NCBI GenBank assembly: GCA_029204225.1
Contig: CM055098.1
Location: forward strand, 17,887,303 to 17,951,302
Direction of reading: 5' to 3'
DNA from: Diphasiastrum complanatum
Lineage: Eukaryota; Streptophyta; Lycopodiopsida; Lycopodiales; Lycopodiaceae
DNA: 64,000 nt
The notes beneath the pieces were generated by a model, which did no database searches, was not told the DNA's origin, and saw only the letters and a list, made by a program, of their open reading frames with translations. The position numbers and the translations under genes were made by a program. Shown here piece by piece: positions 33,601 through 44,995 of the stretch. Position 1 is the stretch's first letter, and each line of letters starts with the position of its first letter.

Positions 33601-35888
33601 ACCTAATTCAGCTCTAGAACAATTGTAGCAAAGCTCTCTTCAAGGAATCACTGCACAGGGGGCCGTATTAAAAACTCAACTGGTTCAGGCTAGCAAAAAA
33701 ATCACAGACAGCAAATGCGCAGTTGTATATAATCCCATCTCTTTCGTAAATATGAGCTCCCGCTTTTAATCTGCTATCCTTGTGGACATCCCTTTTCCCC
33801 GCTAATTTGATCTGCGTGACAATTTTCATTACCAAAAATCCTCAGACTTGCTTCCGCAATACATTGCTATCCAATGCAAGTTCAACATACTCCAGGTACT
33901 GGCCGACTGTTAGTCACTGGAACTAAACTCACCCAAAAACTTGCTGATATTCAGTTGATTCATATTAGACTGATGGGCAGAATTATCTTCACTACATCTG
34001 ATGGATTTAAAACGGCCAGTGCATAATTTAAAAAGACAAATTAGGTACCTCAGCCATTAACATGTCTTCCGTATCTTCTACTGCCGATTCACCAGGAAGC
34101 ACAGTTGAGACATCATAGTCATCAAATGGCAATCTTTGCTTTTTTGCTAAACATTCTCGGAGCCATGCTTCTTTGACAACACGTACATTCTTCTCCCTGT
34201 AAAACACGACGTTTTCTGAAAATTTGGCCTCAAAGATCTGACGTCTGTAGAATGAACTGACAATAGTAGCACACGTTTTATAAAAGTTGGAATACCTACA
34301 TAGCTTCCAACAATTTGGAAGAACCCCCCAAAGAAAGCTCGTCATCAGGAATCACCACGCAAGTTACACCTGATCACGTGGAAATGTCTTACATAATATC
34401 AAAGAAATAAAACTTCAAACAAAGCATTTTCAATACTGAAAGTGGCCTGACTTATCCAAAGAAAAGAGTCGCTTCCAGAATTGAGATTAAAATCCAAAAT
34501 ATAACACATTAAAAGCACAGCCAAGCATCAAATTTTTAATGATTTAAGCTGCAATCATGAACTCGATAATTAAGATGCTGGAGATAAAAAATTAGCCTGC
34601 ACCTTCTTTTAGATTGGAGACGATTTTACCACCGTATTTCTCAATCTCCCGCTTGTATTCGGGCTACAAATAAACCAATGCATGCTGGAATTTAGTCAAG
34701 AAAAGTGGCTAATTATATTTCCTGCTTGCTCACACTCGACGGAAGAAGCACGATAATTAAAACTGCAAAAGAAGCAACTGCAATTTCAATAACCATCCAG
34801 CAAAAGCTTCCATGATTTCAGGAAGAGCTAAGCGCCCGAGTAACCAAAGTTTTTAAGCGAGAGTAGTAAATTAAACTAGCGAACAGGATTAGATACAGCT
34901 TCAACTTGTAAATAAAATTATCCTAGTAGCAGAAGACCATCTTTCCAGCATTGAGAACAGGCTAATATAAATATGAGGCTTGGAAAGTGTTCTTGAGGCT
35001 TATTCCAAAACATGATCAACTTTACTTGGGTTCGGGTCAATCGGCCTTGAAGGGCAATTCTCATTCCATCAAAAAACTTCTGCTCAGCTGGGACATTCCT
35101 TTTTGGTCTCCGTCTCCTTTCTTGATTTTTCTTCCACTGCCACCACAAATTAACCATCCATGACTCTTAAATTCAGACCACATGCCAATCGACTATAACG
35201 GAATTCTCAATGGGTACTACAGCGTGCTTCACCGTCGCGCACCTGTTTAAGAAAATTATTCTTAGTTCCTTCAGGAATTTTCCATTCTTCCTGCTTGGTG
35301 CGATCTTCTTTGGTGGTGTAGTCACATTTCGTCCATTCACTAAAGAACCCCAAACATCTGAACTCTGAGCCATTAAATTCCATACCTCCCCCGCACAACA
35401 CACACCTATCCATTGGCCCATAGAACATCTGGTCGGCACTGCCATCCAGAACCCACCAAATGCCGCATTCATGTTAGATATGATCTACATAAGCACAAAA
35501 AATTACATTCTATGTAGACTGGACTACGGATTCAGGTATGACTCGTGACCTGATCAAAAGTTGGAATCCCTTCATGCTTCAGTCTGCAGATCTAAGATCA
35601 TGAAAGCATTTTGATGGCAAGCCGAAGAACCACGTACCAACGTCTAAAGATTTCGTCATCTGTGCCATATTTGCTGTCCTGCTCGTTAAGATCAAGCATT
35701 GCCTGAGCTTCGTCCAATGAGAGAGAGTTCTCCATTAGCTTAAGGAAGTCTTCAAAACTTTCCACATCCTCGTGCATGGCAGCTTCTGCTTTAGCCAAAT
35801 TACGCGCAGATACTGTCTCAATCTTCTGCTTCTTATTACCATGATGGGCAGCTGCGTCCATCCTTGCCTTGCCTCTCGTTTCTGCCAT
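30638..35888 (-). CDS. PARP3: PARP3-type poly(ADP-ribose) polymerase, 17 exons, 791 aa
   Basis: A nuclear ADP-ribosyltransferase of the plant PARP3 class, implicated in DNA-damage and seed-vigour responses. Exons: 35638-35888, 35243-35438, 35026-35136, 34603-34663, 34300-34369, 34049-34196, 33681-33811, 33294-33570, 33086-33213, 32557-32633, 32294-32454, 31891-32103, 31686-31779, 31465-31547, 31095-31238, 30748-30930, 30638-30685. All junctions are GT-AG and the phases sum to 2376 nt. Domains: basic N-terminus (KKQK near 19-22), PADR1 zinc ribbon with Cys 96, 99, 112 and 122 (C-X2-C-X12-C-X9-C), BRCT about 173-261, WGR about 280-400 (motif reads KRGRGG), regulatory domain about 416-600, catalytic domain to 791. 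The catalytic triad is Cys639 (LLWCG), Tyr673 (GRGIYCSD) and Glu768 (NNEYVVYD). ATG 35888 is the first in-frame ATG. No disabling change is seen. Confidence 0.93.
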
Positions 35889-36960
35889 CGGCCTATTTTC
35901 CACAAAACCCGCAAACTTAGGGAAGCTGTTATTTCAAATTCAGCTGAAGAGGGAAACTTTAAACCGCATCTGATCATAAATTGAGCCTACAAGACAGGTA
36001 ACAAATATCCCAACAACTTTAGCGATAAAGGTCAAGTTGCCAAACGCACGAAGTAACTGCAAAGTCGAGCAATTTGCGCTGCTGATGTCTACCTCATCTA
36101 CATTGAAGAACTTTATCTACAAATTCTAAGTTCTAATATTTCCATATAGGGAATCGTATGATCCTGAATTTTTCGTTCAAAGAGCATAATTTGGACCTGA
36201 ACAGGCTAGGTGGAATTATAGACAGATTGTCACTCTAATTAGTAGTTTAAGTAGCAAGTACAGAAGCTGGTTTGATCGACTGCATGAGTGAATGTGACGT
36301 ACGCTGGAATCGCTGCAACTATATCTGAAGCGGCTGCAAACAGTAACAAGCACTGAGAGCCAGTGAGCTCACGAGTTTGAGGCACTGTTTAGTATATATT
36401 CCAATCTGGCGCAACAAATGCTATCTTATGAACACACGCTGCAATCCAGGAACAAACAAATTTCTATAGCACCTACGAGTTCAGGATCGCAACGAGCAGT
36501 GGCAAGTGTGTGTATGAGCGTTCCAACCTGCAACAATCACTATAGTATATGCATATGCAGCAATCCAAGAAAAAAAATGATATAGCATCTAGCTACAAGT
36601 CCAGGAATGCTAGAAGCTCTTGAATTGCAGCTAGAAATTAGTAGAAACCAAGCAACCCAACAACGATTACTCCATGCTAAACACCTTCATGCTCACTAGA
36701 TTCCACACTAAATAGTAATTAACAGATTGATGATGATCACTTCCAGAATCCAAAATTCACAAAGCCAAAGGCAAAATGTTCAGAAATCTAACCTTTAATT
36801 TGTTGAAGAGAGGATGGTGATGGAGATGGAGATGGAGATGAAGAGAAGAAAGGAAGAACTGGAATGATGAGAAATGAAGAAGGGGGGCAAAAGAGAGTAG
36901 TAGTGCAAGGAGGAGGATCGAGGCGTAAGAGAGTGCATGGGAAGGAGAATGCCAGGTGTT
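35889..36960 (-). promoter_or_regulatory. PARP3 5' untranslated region with probable leader intron
   Basis: A splice acceptor CTTGTAG precedes 35986 and a donor-like AAAG/GTTAGA lies at 36793, so a leader intron of about 0.8 kb is likely. The stretch upstream of it (36793-36950) is C/T-rich on the minus strand with a short ATGGAG-type repeat, as in many plant leaders. If the 35986 acceptor is used, the leader contains an upstream ATG at 35977 that opens an 80-codon frame overlapping the PARP3 start out of frame. A nearer acceptor (CTCTTCAG) would exclude it. Confidence 0.5.
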
Positions 36961-36983
36961 TTGCGGATGATGAGTTGGATAGC

Positions 36984-37006
36984 CACGTGGACACTTCTGC
37001 CACGTG
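36984..37006. promoter_or_regulatory. Paired G-boxes upstream of PARP3
   Basis: Two copies of the palindrome CACGTG, at 36984-36989 and 37001-37006, each in a CCACGTGG context, 17 bp apart (start to start). G-boxes of this kind bind plant bZIP and bHLH factors and act as ABA-response elements. They lie about 1.1 kb upstream of the PARP3 ATG and just upstream of the probable transcription start, so a role in PARP3 control is a reasonable inference. Confidence 0.6.
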
Positions 37007-37199
37007 GCATGCACTGCCACTGAGGTGGAAGTTACCAAATTGGAAGCGGAGTTGTTCTTCCACATAGCATGTATGTATTTTGGTTTCCTTGTTATTATTT
37101 TAGTTTGGCTCTCTTTCATAAAGTTTGCATTTGTGACTTTTGTGGGTTTTGCATTAATACTCTCATTTAACACTTTCTTTTTTTTTTTTTTCTGATTTT

Positions 37200-37600
37200 T
37201 AAAGCACTATATTATATTTTTTAAAGCTTAAAGATATTATTATATTTTCACAAATTTACAAGTACAAAAAGATGGCAACCCGAGGCCAAGTCACCCAAGA
37301 GTCTAGAAGGACAGCTGTACAACCTATAGAGCCAAGGACTTCAGCACACCACGCAGGGAGGCAATCCCAAAATAATAACTAGTGTGCATATAAAATGTAG
37401 CCTAGCGAAGACAAGCCGCAACCGAGAGAGGGGAAGCAGTGCTCTCAAAAACCTGCTGATTCAATGTAATAGAAATCTTCCAAAGTATTGCTAATCTGCA
37501 CACATGTTAGAGAGTGAGAGTAGAACGATCCGGTATGTGAGTAACTCCGACTACTGTTCACAAGCTGACAAAGGTCTGTTTTCATGTTTTAGTCCACATT
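37200..37600. other. Spacer without gene
   Basis: An AT-rich block follows a 14-T run (37179-37192). No coding or repeat signal is recognised. Confidence 0.5.
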
Positions 37601-38340
37601 GATGGGTGTATCAAATGGTGTCCCATCAACATGTTCAAGTTTCACGGCTCCATGGCTAAGTATTTCTTTGATCCGGTATGGGCCTTCGCTTGTGAACTTC
37701 AATTTTTCTTGATCGTCTTGGTTTTATACATTAGGACCATATCTACAGAACGAAGATGCTTCTTGTATAACCGTGATCGTTCCATGCCTTGCATCGTGCT
37801 TTCTCGACTGCTAATGCATGTACAACCAATAGGCGTGTCTCACAAAGTTTATGTAAAGCTTCGTGGAGCAGTTGTAGAGATTTGGGCTCATCACGACATT
37901 GTGTGGTGTCAGTGATGGTACCAAAAACTCCACTAGCATTATAGCATCTTGACCATAATCCAGTTGGAATGGTGTTTGATTCATACTTCCCTTGTATGTT
38001 GTCTTGAATGTCCACAGAGCAGCATGTAACTTATGTTCCCAATCAGATCTGCTAGCTTCGACTATTTTCGTGATTACGCTACACAAGATCTTGTTGGATG
38101 ATTCTACTTGCCCATTACCTTGAGAGTAATATGGCATGCTGAATCGATGGATCACGAAGAGTTCCTCCAATAGGACCTTGATGGTCTCATTGACGAAATG
38201 ACTTCTGCAATCGCTAACTATCTCCATCAAGCATCTGAAGCACACAATGATATGTTTATATAGAAATTTGACAGTAGTCCTTGTTAGATTTCTTATGCTC
38301 AGTCTTAAACAAATCGCTCAAGTAATGAGCATCCTGAAAA
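37600..38340 (-). pseudogene. Gypsy integrase remnant
   Basis: On the minus strand, IVSDCRSHFVNETIKVLLEE, SMPYYSQGNGQVESSNKIL and DWEHKLHAALWTFKTTYKGS are the second and third catalytic-region blocks of a gypsy integrase (D of the SD.GSHF block, E of GQVE). TPFQLDYGQDAIMLVEF and the C-terminal DMVLMYKTKT follow. A frame change occurs near 37930. The zinc-binding N-terminal part is missing. Confidence 0.85.
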
Positions 38341-38407
38341 ACCCAAGGCTGACAACATATTTTTGGGCCTTCACATTTTTTTCCCTTGAGATTTCTTGTG
38401 CCTTAGA

Positions 38408-38560
38408 AATCATTTTTAAGGCACCTTCTCCTCCTTCGCCTTTTTCCCACTAGCAAAAAATGCGACACACTAGCCAAGTGGCCAAAATGCCTTAGAAATC
38501 ATTTTCAAGGCACCTTCTCCTTTTTCACCTTTTTCGTTGCCTTTAAATCCAAGGCACCTT
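38408..38560. repeat. Local duplication
   Basis: The phrase GCCTTAGAAATCATTTT(T/C)AAGG followed by CACCTTCTCC occurs at 38400-38430 and again at 38490-38520, and AAGGCACCTTCGCC is present once more near 38550. A short tandem duplication inside the gypsy remnant. Confidence 0.7.
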
Positions 38561-38589
38561 CGCCTTCTTCACTGTCTTTAGTTTGACAT

Positions 38590-39163
38590 CGAACAACTTC
38601 TGCAACTCTGTTTAATCAACTCGGTATAGTTAGGATTGCAGCGATAATAACGGTTCACATTGGGGACTGCTCTGTCAACCAAGGGTATGGTGTATTGGAC
38701 TATGGTTGGTGGTATACCCTTTAGGTCTTTGTATGTCCATGCGAAATAGTCTTTTGTATATTGGTGGTATACCCTTTAGCCGTGTGAAGTGAGTGGGTGT
38801 TAGTTGTGCTCCCACATGAATTGAGTGCATGTTAGTTGTGCTCCCATGTTAATTGAGTGGGTGTTAGTTGTGCTCCCACGTGAATTGAGTGGGTGTTAGT
38901 TGTGCTCCCACGTGAACAATCTTTTCTTTTTCGTCCGATTCTGTTAGTTTTATTGGTTGTGTTTGTGTAGGTCCTTTGAAGACTTGTTCATTTTCTTCTT
39001 GAGCCTTGTTAGGTTCTCTTTGTGCTTTTGGCAACATGATTACCACGTCATCTAACGTATAATTTTTTAAGGTTTCTGACATCTCATGAACTGGCGTTCG
39101 GTGAGATTCCTCTTTCAGCAAATTGATTTTAGCACGACTAATGAGTTGCAGTGTTTCAGTCAT
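38590..39163 (-). pseudogene. Gypsy pol fragment upstream of RT (same element as 37.6-38.3 kb)
   Basis: The block at about 38770-38590 reads YFAWTYKDLKGIPPTIVQYT then PLVDRAVP, the lead-in to RT in Tat/Athila-like gypsy elements. Upstream, 39163-38864 is an open frame of 99 codons (MTETLQLISRAKINLL...) without a recognised domain. With the integrase at lower coordinates the order is correct for one minus-strand gypsy element that has lost RT and RNase H. Confidence 0.6.
38791..38918. repeat. Minisatellite, 32-bp unit, four copies
   Basis: The unit GTGGGTGTTAGTTGTGCTCC followed by CACGTGAATTGA repeats about four times with a few substitutions. The period is not a multiple of three, so it is not a coding repeat. 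Each of the last copies contains CACGTG. Confidence 0.9.
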
Positions 39164-39292
39164 CTATAAAGATGATGCCGAATCTTTGTTCAGCCAGATG
39201 GATTTCAATGAATCTAATACTCTTTTTTTTCCCTATCTATCTACAAGACGAGTTGCATCCTTATTGTTCTTCTAGGGAACTGGCTTAAAATT

Positions 39293-39371
39293 CAAGCACT
39301 ACATGCGAATCCACGCAGTGCGTTGGTGTGAAAGAAACACGGTTCTCTCACGAGTAGTAGTCTCGCTTCAC
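39293..39371 (-). repeat. LTR-like shared block, left copy
   Basis: About 78 bp, nearly identical to 44281-44358 and in the same orientation (shared words GCGAATCCACGC, GAAAGAAACACGGTTCTCTC and ACGAGTAGTAGTC). The two copies flank the long minus-strand copia at 39.9-43.8 kb and are best read as parts of its LTRs. Confidence 0.75.
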
Positions 39372-39911
39372 TAGCGGACAGTTGGATCTTTTGATCCTAG
39401 ATAGAATTGTCTTCACGCAGGCGGACATGTATTCTATATATCGTCTTGATTGCTTACTAGCATTAGACTTCTTCACTCTGTTATACTATGTGTATTCTGT
39501 TTTGATCTATATGTCAAATATGATCCAGTAAGTATGGTCTCTCTGTATTATTAGAGTGATTAAGCATCTACAACTAACCAGAGAATTACAAGAGTGACAA
39601 ATTAGCCTCGACCTAGAGAGTATATGCTGACGTCATGCCATCAGATCAGATTACTGTATTTCTGGATACTTGCGTGATCTTTGGTGGTACTCCTTGGGGC
39701 GTGAGTGCTGAACGGGTTTCCTTTACCTCATCTATCTTCTTCCCTACTGGACCGCGAAGGAATCTCGTTTGTGGATCTTTTGTGTTCGCGAACCGTTTGT
39801 CTTCGTCTTCGTTGACTTTCGCGTTCGCGAAACTCTTCGTGTTTCGTGTCTCCAGATGTTGAGTTCGCGAACATCTTCGTCAGGCGAAGGGCTGAAAGCT
39901 AGCAAGGCTTT

Positions 39912-41567
39912 CTAATCAGAAACATTTTGTTTCTTCAACTCCCTCTCAAAGCATGATAGCTTTACGATCCCGAGACTGCTCCTTTGCCTCTCAAAGAGTC
40001 CTTTGTCCAGGGCCTTTGTGAAGATGTCAGCAACCATGTCTTTCATTTCTATGAAGGTGGTCTGCATCATCTTCTTTTCAATCAGATCCCTGATCAAGTG
40101 ATACTTGAGCACAATGTGCTTCATTCTGAAATGGAACACGAGATCTTTTGTCAGATGTATTGCATAGGTGTTGTCCATCTGCAAGACTAGAGGCTCGTTT
40201 CTTATTTCGCCCAATTCGTCCAGGAACTGCCTTAGCCAAATTATTTCGTTGGCCATCTTTGTTGCTGCTACGTACTCTACTTCACAGGATGACTGGGCTA
40301 CAACGGTCTGCTTCTTGATGACCCAGAGAACTGCTGCTCCTGATGCGATGGTGCATCCTCCTGAGACGCTTTTACAATTGTCCTTGAGAGATGCCCAGCT
40401 AGCATCGTTGTAGGAAAGTATCCTGAAACCTGCACCACGACAATAACACAAGCCATAATCTCTCGTTAATTGAAGATATTGCAAAATTTGTTTCACAATC
40501 TTCCAATGTGTCGAGCCTAGATTTGTGCAAAATTGGCTCATTCTAAATACTGCATAGGCAATATCAGGATGTGTGTTGTCTGCAATGTACATCAGTGATC
40601 CTATCAGCTTCCTGTAAGGTGTGAGCTGCATCTGTTCTCTCTCTTCCTCAGTTCTTGGACATTCATCATTCGTCAGCACCATCCCTTCGAGCATTGGAGT
40701 GTTCGCTCCTTTGCAGTTCAACATCCCAAAGTCTTCTAGGATCTTCTAGGTGTATCTGGACTGGTGAAGGTATAACTTACCTCCCTCATAGTCCCTTTCA
40801 ATTTGTAAGTCTAGGTAACACCTGGCTTCTCCCAGATCCACTATCTCGAAATGTTTCGAGATGTTTGTCTTCACCTCAACAATTAGCTGCCCACTCCTGC
40901 AAAGTATCAGAGTGTCGTTCACATATACAGCCACTATGATGATCTGTCCATCTGTAATTCTGACATACACATTGGAGTAGGCCAACAGAGGCTTGAATCC
41001 TAATGATTTCAGTGCTTGATCTTTCTTCTTGTACCATTGTCGGGCTGACTGTTTCAGACCATAGATGCTTCTATGCATTCTGCATACATAATTAGGAAGT
41101 GAATTCGAGACGAATCCTGGGGGCTGATCCATGTAGACCTCTTCGTCTAATTCGCCATGCAAGAAGGCTGTCTTCTCATCCACAATGTGGATCCTGAGGT
41201 CATAAGCTACTGCATATGCATATAATAGACGTAGGGACGAATGTTTGACGACAAGAGAGAAGGCTTCAGAACAGTCAATACCGTATCTCTGAGAGAAACC
41301 CTTCGCTACCAATCTTGCCTTGTATTTCGTCACATTCCCATCTGGTCCGTATTTGAGCTTGAAGACCCATTTGCATTTGACAATCTTGCGCTTATGTGGT
41401 AATGGCTCCAACATCCATACCTGGTTCTTCCTCATGGACTCCATCTCTTCGTTCATGGCTTGGATCCATCTGTCCTTTTTTGGACTTTTAATCGCCTCCT
41501 CGAATGTTTGTAGTTCGCCACTGAACCCACAGAATTCTTCTGATGTGGAAGCTGAGCTGCCTGGCAC
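39912..41567 (-). pseudogene. Copia RT and RNase H of the 39.9-43.8 kb element
   Basis: The frame from 41567 opens with the pre-RT block (FEEAIKSPKKDRWIQAMNEE), then [45 protein letters not shown] and YVNDTLIL, where the first Asp of the YVDD catalytic pair is Asn. A stop at about 40746 separates it from the next frame (40724-39912, 270 aa): GSLMYIADNTHPDIAYAV, SYNDASWASLKDNCKSVSGG, SSCEVEYVAATKMANEIIW and VADIFTKALDKGLF, the RNase H domain. With the Asn substitution and stops the RT is inactive. Confidence 0.92.
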
Positions 41568-42240
41568 ATATCTTGTTGGCGCTCTTCATAATCTTGTTGA
41601 CCTTGTTGTCATAACCTACCAGAAATTCCTGCTTGGCTTTCTCATCAAGCTTCTTTCGAAGCTTATCAGAAATATGTGCATATGCTGCACAGCCAAAGAT
41701 TCTGACTTGAGACAGGTTGGGCTTTCTACTCCACCATAGCTCATGTGGTGTCGTGTGAGGAACACCAAATTTGCCTATCCCGTTCTGGATGTATGCAGCT
41801 TTAGCTACTGCTTCAGCCCACAGTGCCCTTGGAGCTTTTGAATAGGCCATCATGCATCTGGCTGCTTCCATTAGGGTCCTGTTCTTTCATTCAGCAACAC
41901 CATTGTGCTGCGATGTGTAGGCTACAATACTTCTGTGAATGATACCACGATCATTGTAGAAGTCAGTGAAGCGATTCGAGATATATTCGCCACCTTGATC
42001 CGTTCTGATCTGCTTCACCTTGCTGTCTGTGTATCGCTCTACCCAATTCACGTATTCTATGAATTTATCGAGTGCTTCAGATGTATTCTGAATAAAATAC
42101 ACTCTGGCAAACTTGCTATAATCATCAATGAAGGTTATATATTATTTTGAACCTCCTACTGAGATCACGTTGAATGGTCCACAAATGTTAGAATGCACTA
42201 GCTCCAGAATCTTGGTCGTTCTGTAGGAGTCTTTGACAAA
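41488..42240 (-). pseudogene. Copia integrase of the same element
   Basis: Reading left from 42240: LELVHSNICGPF (Asn where the first catalytic Asp belongs), YITFIDDYSKF, IRTDQGGEYISNRF, SQHNGVAE followed by a stop and KNRTL, then MEAARCMMAYSKAPRALWAE, RIFGCAAYAHI and EFLVGYD. One stop after NGVAE and one near 42140 interrupt it. A frameshift links it to the RT frame. Confidence 0.9.
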
Positions 42241-43829
42241 CTAAGTGCACGACATCTTGCCTTTCAAACATGCATCATAGGTGGTCGAACAGGTTGCATT
42301 CGAGATGCTGACTCCTGTTATCGCTCCATGATGACTTGTCTGGTAAAGTGCCATTGAGTTCATGTGGCAGAGTCTTCTGTGCCACAGAGTGTTTGGCGAG
42401 TCGTCATGGGTCTGATGCATCTGATCTTCAAGTAGGCGCACCTTTAGATGATATAGGTTGCCTTTCCTTCTACCTTGAGCTATGAGAGTGCTGGTGCTGG
42501 CGTCAATCACGTTGCATGCTTCGTTAGAAAACGTCACACGCATCCCTGCATTTGCTATTCTTGCTACAGAGAGCAAGTCTTGCTGCAGGGTTGACACGAA
42601 TAGAATGTCTTCGAGTTGTTTGTCTCTGTCATTGGTCTTGAGCCACAGTGAATCAATGTCGTTCACTTGATGTCTAGATCCATCTCCAAGAACTATGAAT
42701 CTTGAGAGATCTGCACTTCTAAAATCAGACATTATTCGTCTTGATGTCACGAAGTGTGAGGTGGCTCCTGATCTAGGATCACCTCATGTGTGTCAGACGT
42801 TGATGCTGCACACACATCTTCATAGATGTAGGCGGTCGAACAATTTCTGTTCGTTCTTTCTTCACCCATCTTCGAGCTCTCGGGCTCCTTGACATAGGAA
42901 GAACTATTGTTATTCTCCTGTCTGTTCTGTGCTGATCTGTTTCTTGGGTTTTGGCGACAATCCATGGCTGCATGACCCTTCTTATGGCAATGGATACACT
43001 CAATTTCGGGATTGAGCCAGTAGGTATCTAATGTGTGCCCGTCTCTTCTGCATCTCACGCAGGTCTTCTTGTCTGTATCCTGTCATTTTGACCTCCCTTT
43101 GGTCTTCCAGTTGCTCTTGTTGGTCCCCTCTGCTTGCTGGTCACGATCCTGCCTCTGATTCGACTCCCTCTAAGGCTTGAATTGTTTCTTGGATTTTTCT
43201 CTGTTGCCATAGAGGGCCTGACCAGAACCATCCTTATGATCAAGGTGTTCTCTGGCCTTGACTTCGTCTCGAATCTCGACAATCACCTTTTTGAGGTTCA
43301 TGGTAGGATCTTTCACGAGCAGGGTTCGTGTCATCTGGAAAGATCTGGGTAAGGCTCTCAACAGGTACGTGAGCTGCTTCTCAGCTGATACTGCATTCTC
43401 TGCTCCAGAGTTGTGTAGAGATAGAGATAGATCCTCCATCTTTCTCACGAAGAAAGTGAGGTCTTTTCCAATCCATTGTAGATTTGTCAACTGATCTTCT
43501 AGCATTATGATCTGACCTCTTGATTTCGTCTGAAATCTTGTGAACAGTGCATCCCACATCTCCTTAGCTTTGGAGAGTGTAGCCAGGCCAAGTGTAAGGC
43601 TATCTTCAATGGAAGATGATAGCAAGGCTACTGCCTTGTTGTTTTTCTCTCTCCATTTGTGTAGCTCCTTGCCTGTTGTCATAGGCATTTCCTCTATGCC
43701 ATCCACCCAGGGGAAGAGTCCTTCGCCCTTGAGTATTAAAGATGTCTTAACTTTTTAGACTAGAAAGTTAGATCCTAAAGAATCAAGTATAGTGCAAATA
43801 TTGCTCTGCATGCTGTTGATTGAAGCCAT
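42241..43829 (-). pseudogene. Copia gag and protease of the same element
   Basis: Gag starts at an ATG at 43829 (MASINSMQSNICTILDSLG) and has an early stop near 43758. The capsid region is intact from about 43750: FPWVDGIEEMPMTTGKEL, DALFTRFQTKSRGQIIMLED and LTYLLRALPRSFQ. A knuckle CIHCHKKGHAAMDC lies near 42985. At 42765-42770 a one-base loss falls inside the D-S-G protease active site, so the frame switches there. The protease then continues as SRRIMSDFRS...LGDGSRHQV, and the GAG-pre-integrase block LWHRRLCHMNS closes the segment. Confidence 0.88.
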
Positions 43830-43932
43830 TGCTTCTTGAGTCTGTTCACTTGTTGATGCTTGATTGTTTGAATGCTTGGCCTCCTGGATCTGCTAGCTTC
43901 TTGGCTATGTCAGAATATGATAGGTAACCTAC

Positions 43933-43945
43933 TCTGATACTACTG
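43933..43945 (-). other. Primer binding site of the 39.9-43.8 kb copia
   Basis: On the minus strand the sequence AGTATCAGAGT follows a CATCA end. It differs slightly from the usual TGGTATCAGAGC and sits about 100 bases upstream of the gag start, where the primer site should be. Confidence 0.6.
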
Positions 43946-44460
43946 ATGAGAAAAAAAGTGATTGACTGACGAGAAATTCGTTGGATTTGCCAAACTTTCG
44001 CGAAGGCGAATCAATCATGACTCTCTTCAACTCGGATAAAGTTCAGATGCGACCGCTGGACACTGCCAGCTGAATCGCTCCTACAATTCTCCAGAGTGTA
44101 GTCAGTCATTGCTGATCTACATTCATAAAATTAATACAGCGTTCAACAAAGTTTCAACCAAAGTGCGGAATTCAAAATGAACAAGAAAACTCAGACATAT
44201 GAAATATCAGCATAAGCATTCAACATCCAAGATCAGACACAACAAGAAAATAATCTATATTAATTTTCTCTGAATTTCTTCAAGCATTCCATGCGAATCC
44301 ACGCTGTGCGTTGGCGTGAAAGAAACACGGTTCTCTCACGAGTAGTAGTCGTGCTTCGAGTCAAAGATACATTGACTGTCACGAATTGTTCTCGTTCGGT
44401 CTCCATGTCTTGTTCGTGCCACGACAAAGTTGCAGGGGTTCACCATTTCTGACATCCTCA
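43946..44460 (-). mobile_element. Partial 5' LTR of the minus-strand copia
   Basis: Sequence upstream (minus strand) of the primer site, containing the block shared with 39293-39371. It is cut near 44460 where a plus-strand copia RT fragment begins, so the outer end of the LTR is missing. Confidence 0.55.
44281..44358 (-). repeat. LTR-like shared block, right copy
   Basis: Partner of 39293-39371; see that entry. Confidence 0.75.
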
Positions 44461-44515
44461 AGGCTACATTCTAATTGCCAACAATAGTTTTAGTGGTGGG
44501 ACCCACTAAGCGCCC

Positions 44516-44995
44516 AACATGGAAGAAGAAGTGTTTATGGATCAACCTGAAGGCTTTGTAATAAAAGGACAAGAGCATAAAGTATGTCGCTTGAAGAAAG
44601 CACTTTATGGTCTCAAACAAGCACCACGTGCATGGTACAACATGATTGATGCCTAATTTCGTTCTAAGGGGATGATGGGAACACACTCTGATCCAAACCT
44701 CTATGTCTTATGGTTTGATGGTATGCTTGCTTTGGTTGCTCTTTTTGTTGATGACTTGATTATTACAGAAAATAATCAAGAGATGATAGATATGATGAAG
44801 AAGGATCTCATGGATCAATTTGAGATGACAGATCTCAACCTAATGCATTATTGTCTTGGAGTGGAGGTGTGGCAAAAAGGACATGAGCTGGGACTAACAC
44901 AAGTCAATTATGTCAAAGAGTTGCTGCATAGGTTTAGGCTACAAGATTGCAAGCCAGTGAACACTCCCATTAAGCCAGGTAAAAAAGCTTTCTAA
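44516..44995 (+). pseudogene. Copia RT fragment
   Basis: The plus strand reads [38 protein letters not shown], a stop, then LVALFVDDLIITENNQE (FVDD active site) and DQFEMTDLNLMHYCLGVEVW to NTPIKPGKKAF. This is the palm and thumb part of copia RT. It is truncated on both sides: the fingers are missing on the left and RNase H on the right. Confidence 0.88.

Noticed and set aside
35545-35590. Candidate extra PARP3 exon (LKHEGIPTFDQ)
   Set aside because: It has acceptor- and donor-like edges, but exon 1 joins exon 2 directly in phase (FRRC-ADQMFYG) and the extra block would break the PADR1 continuity.
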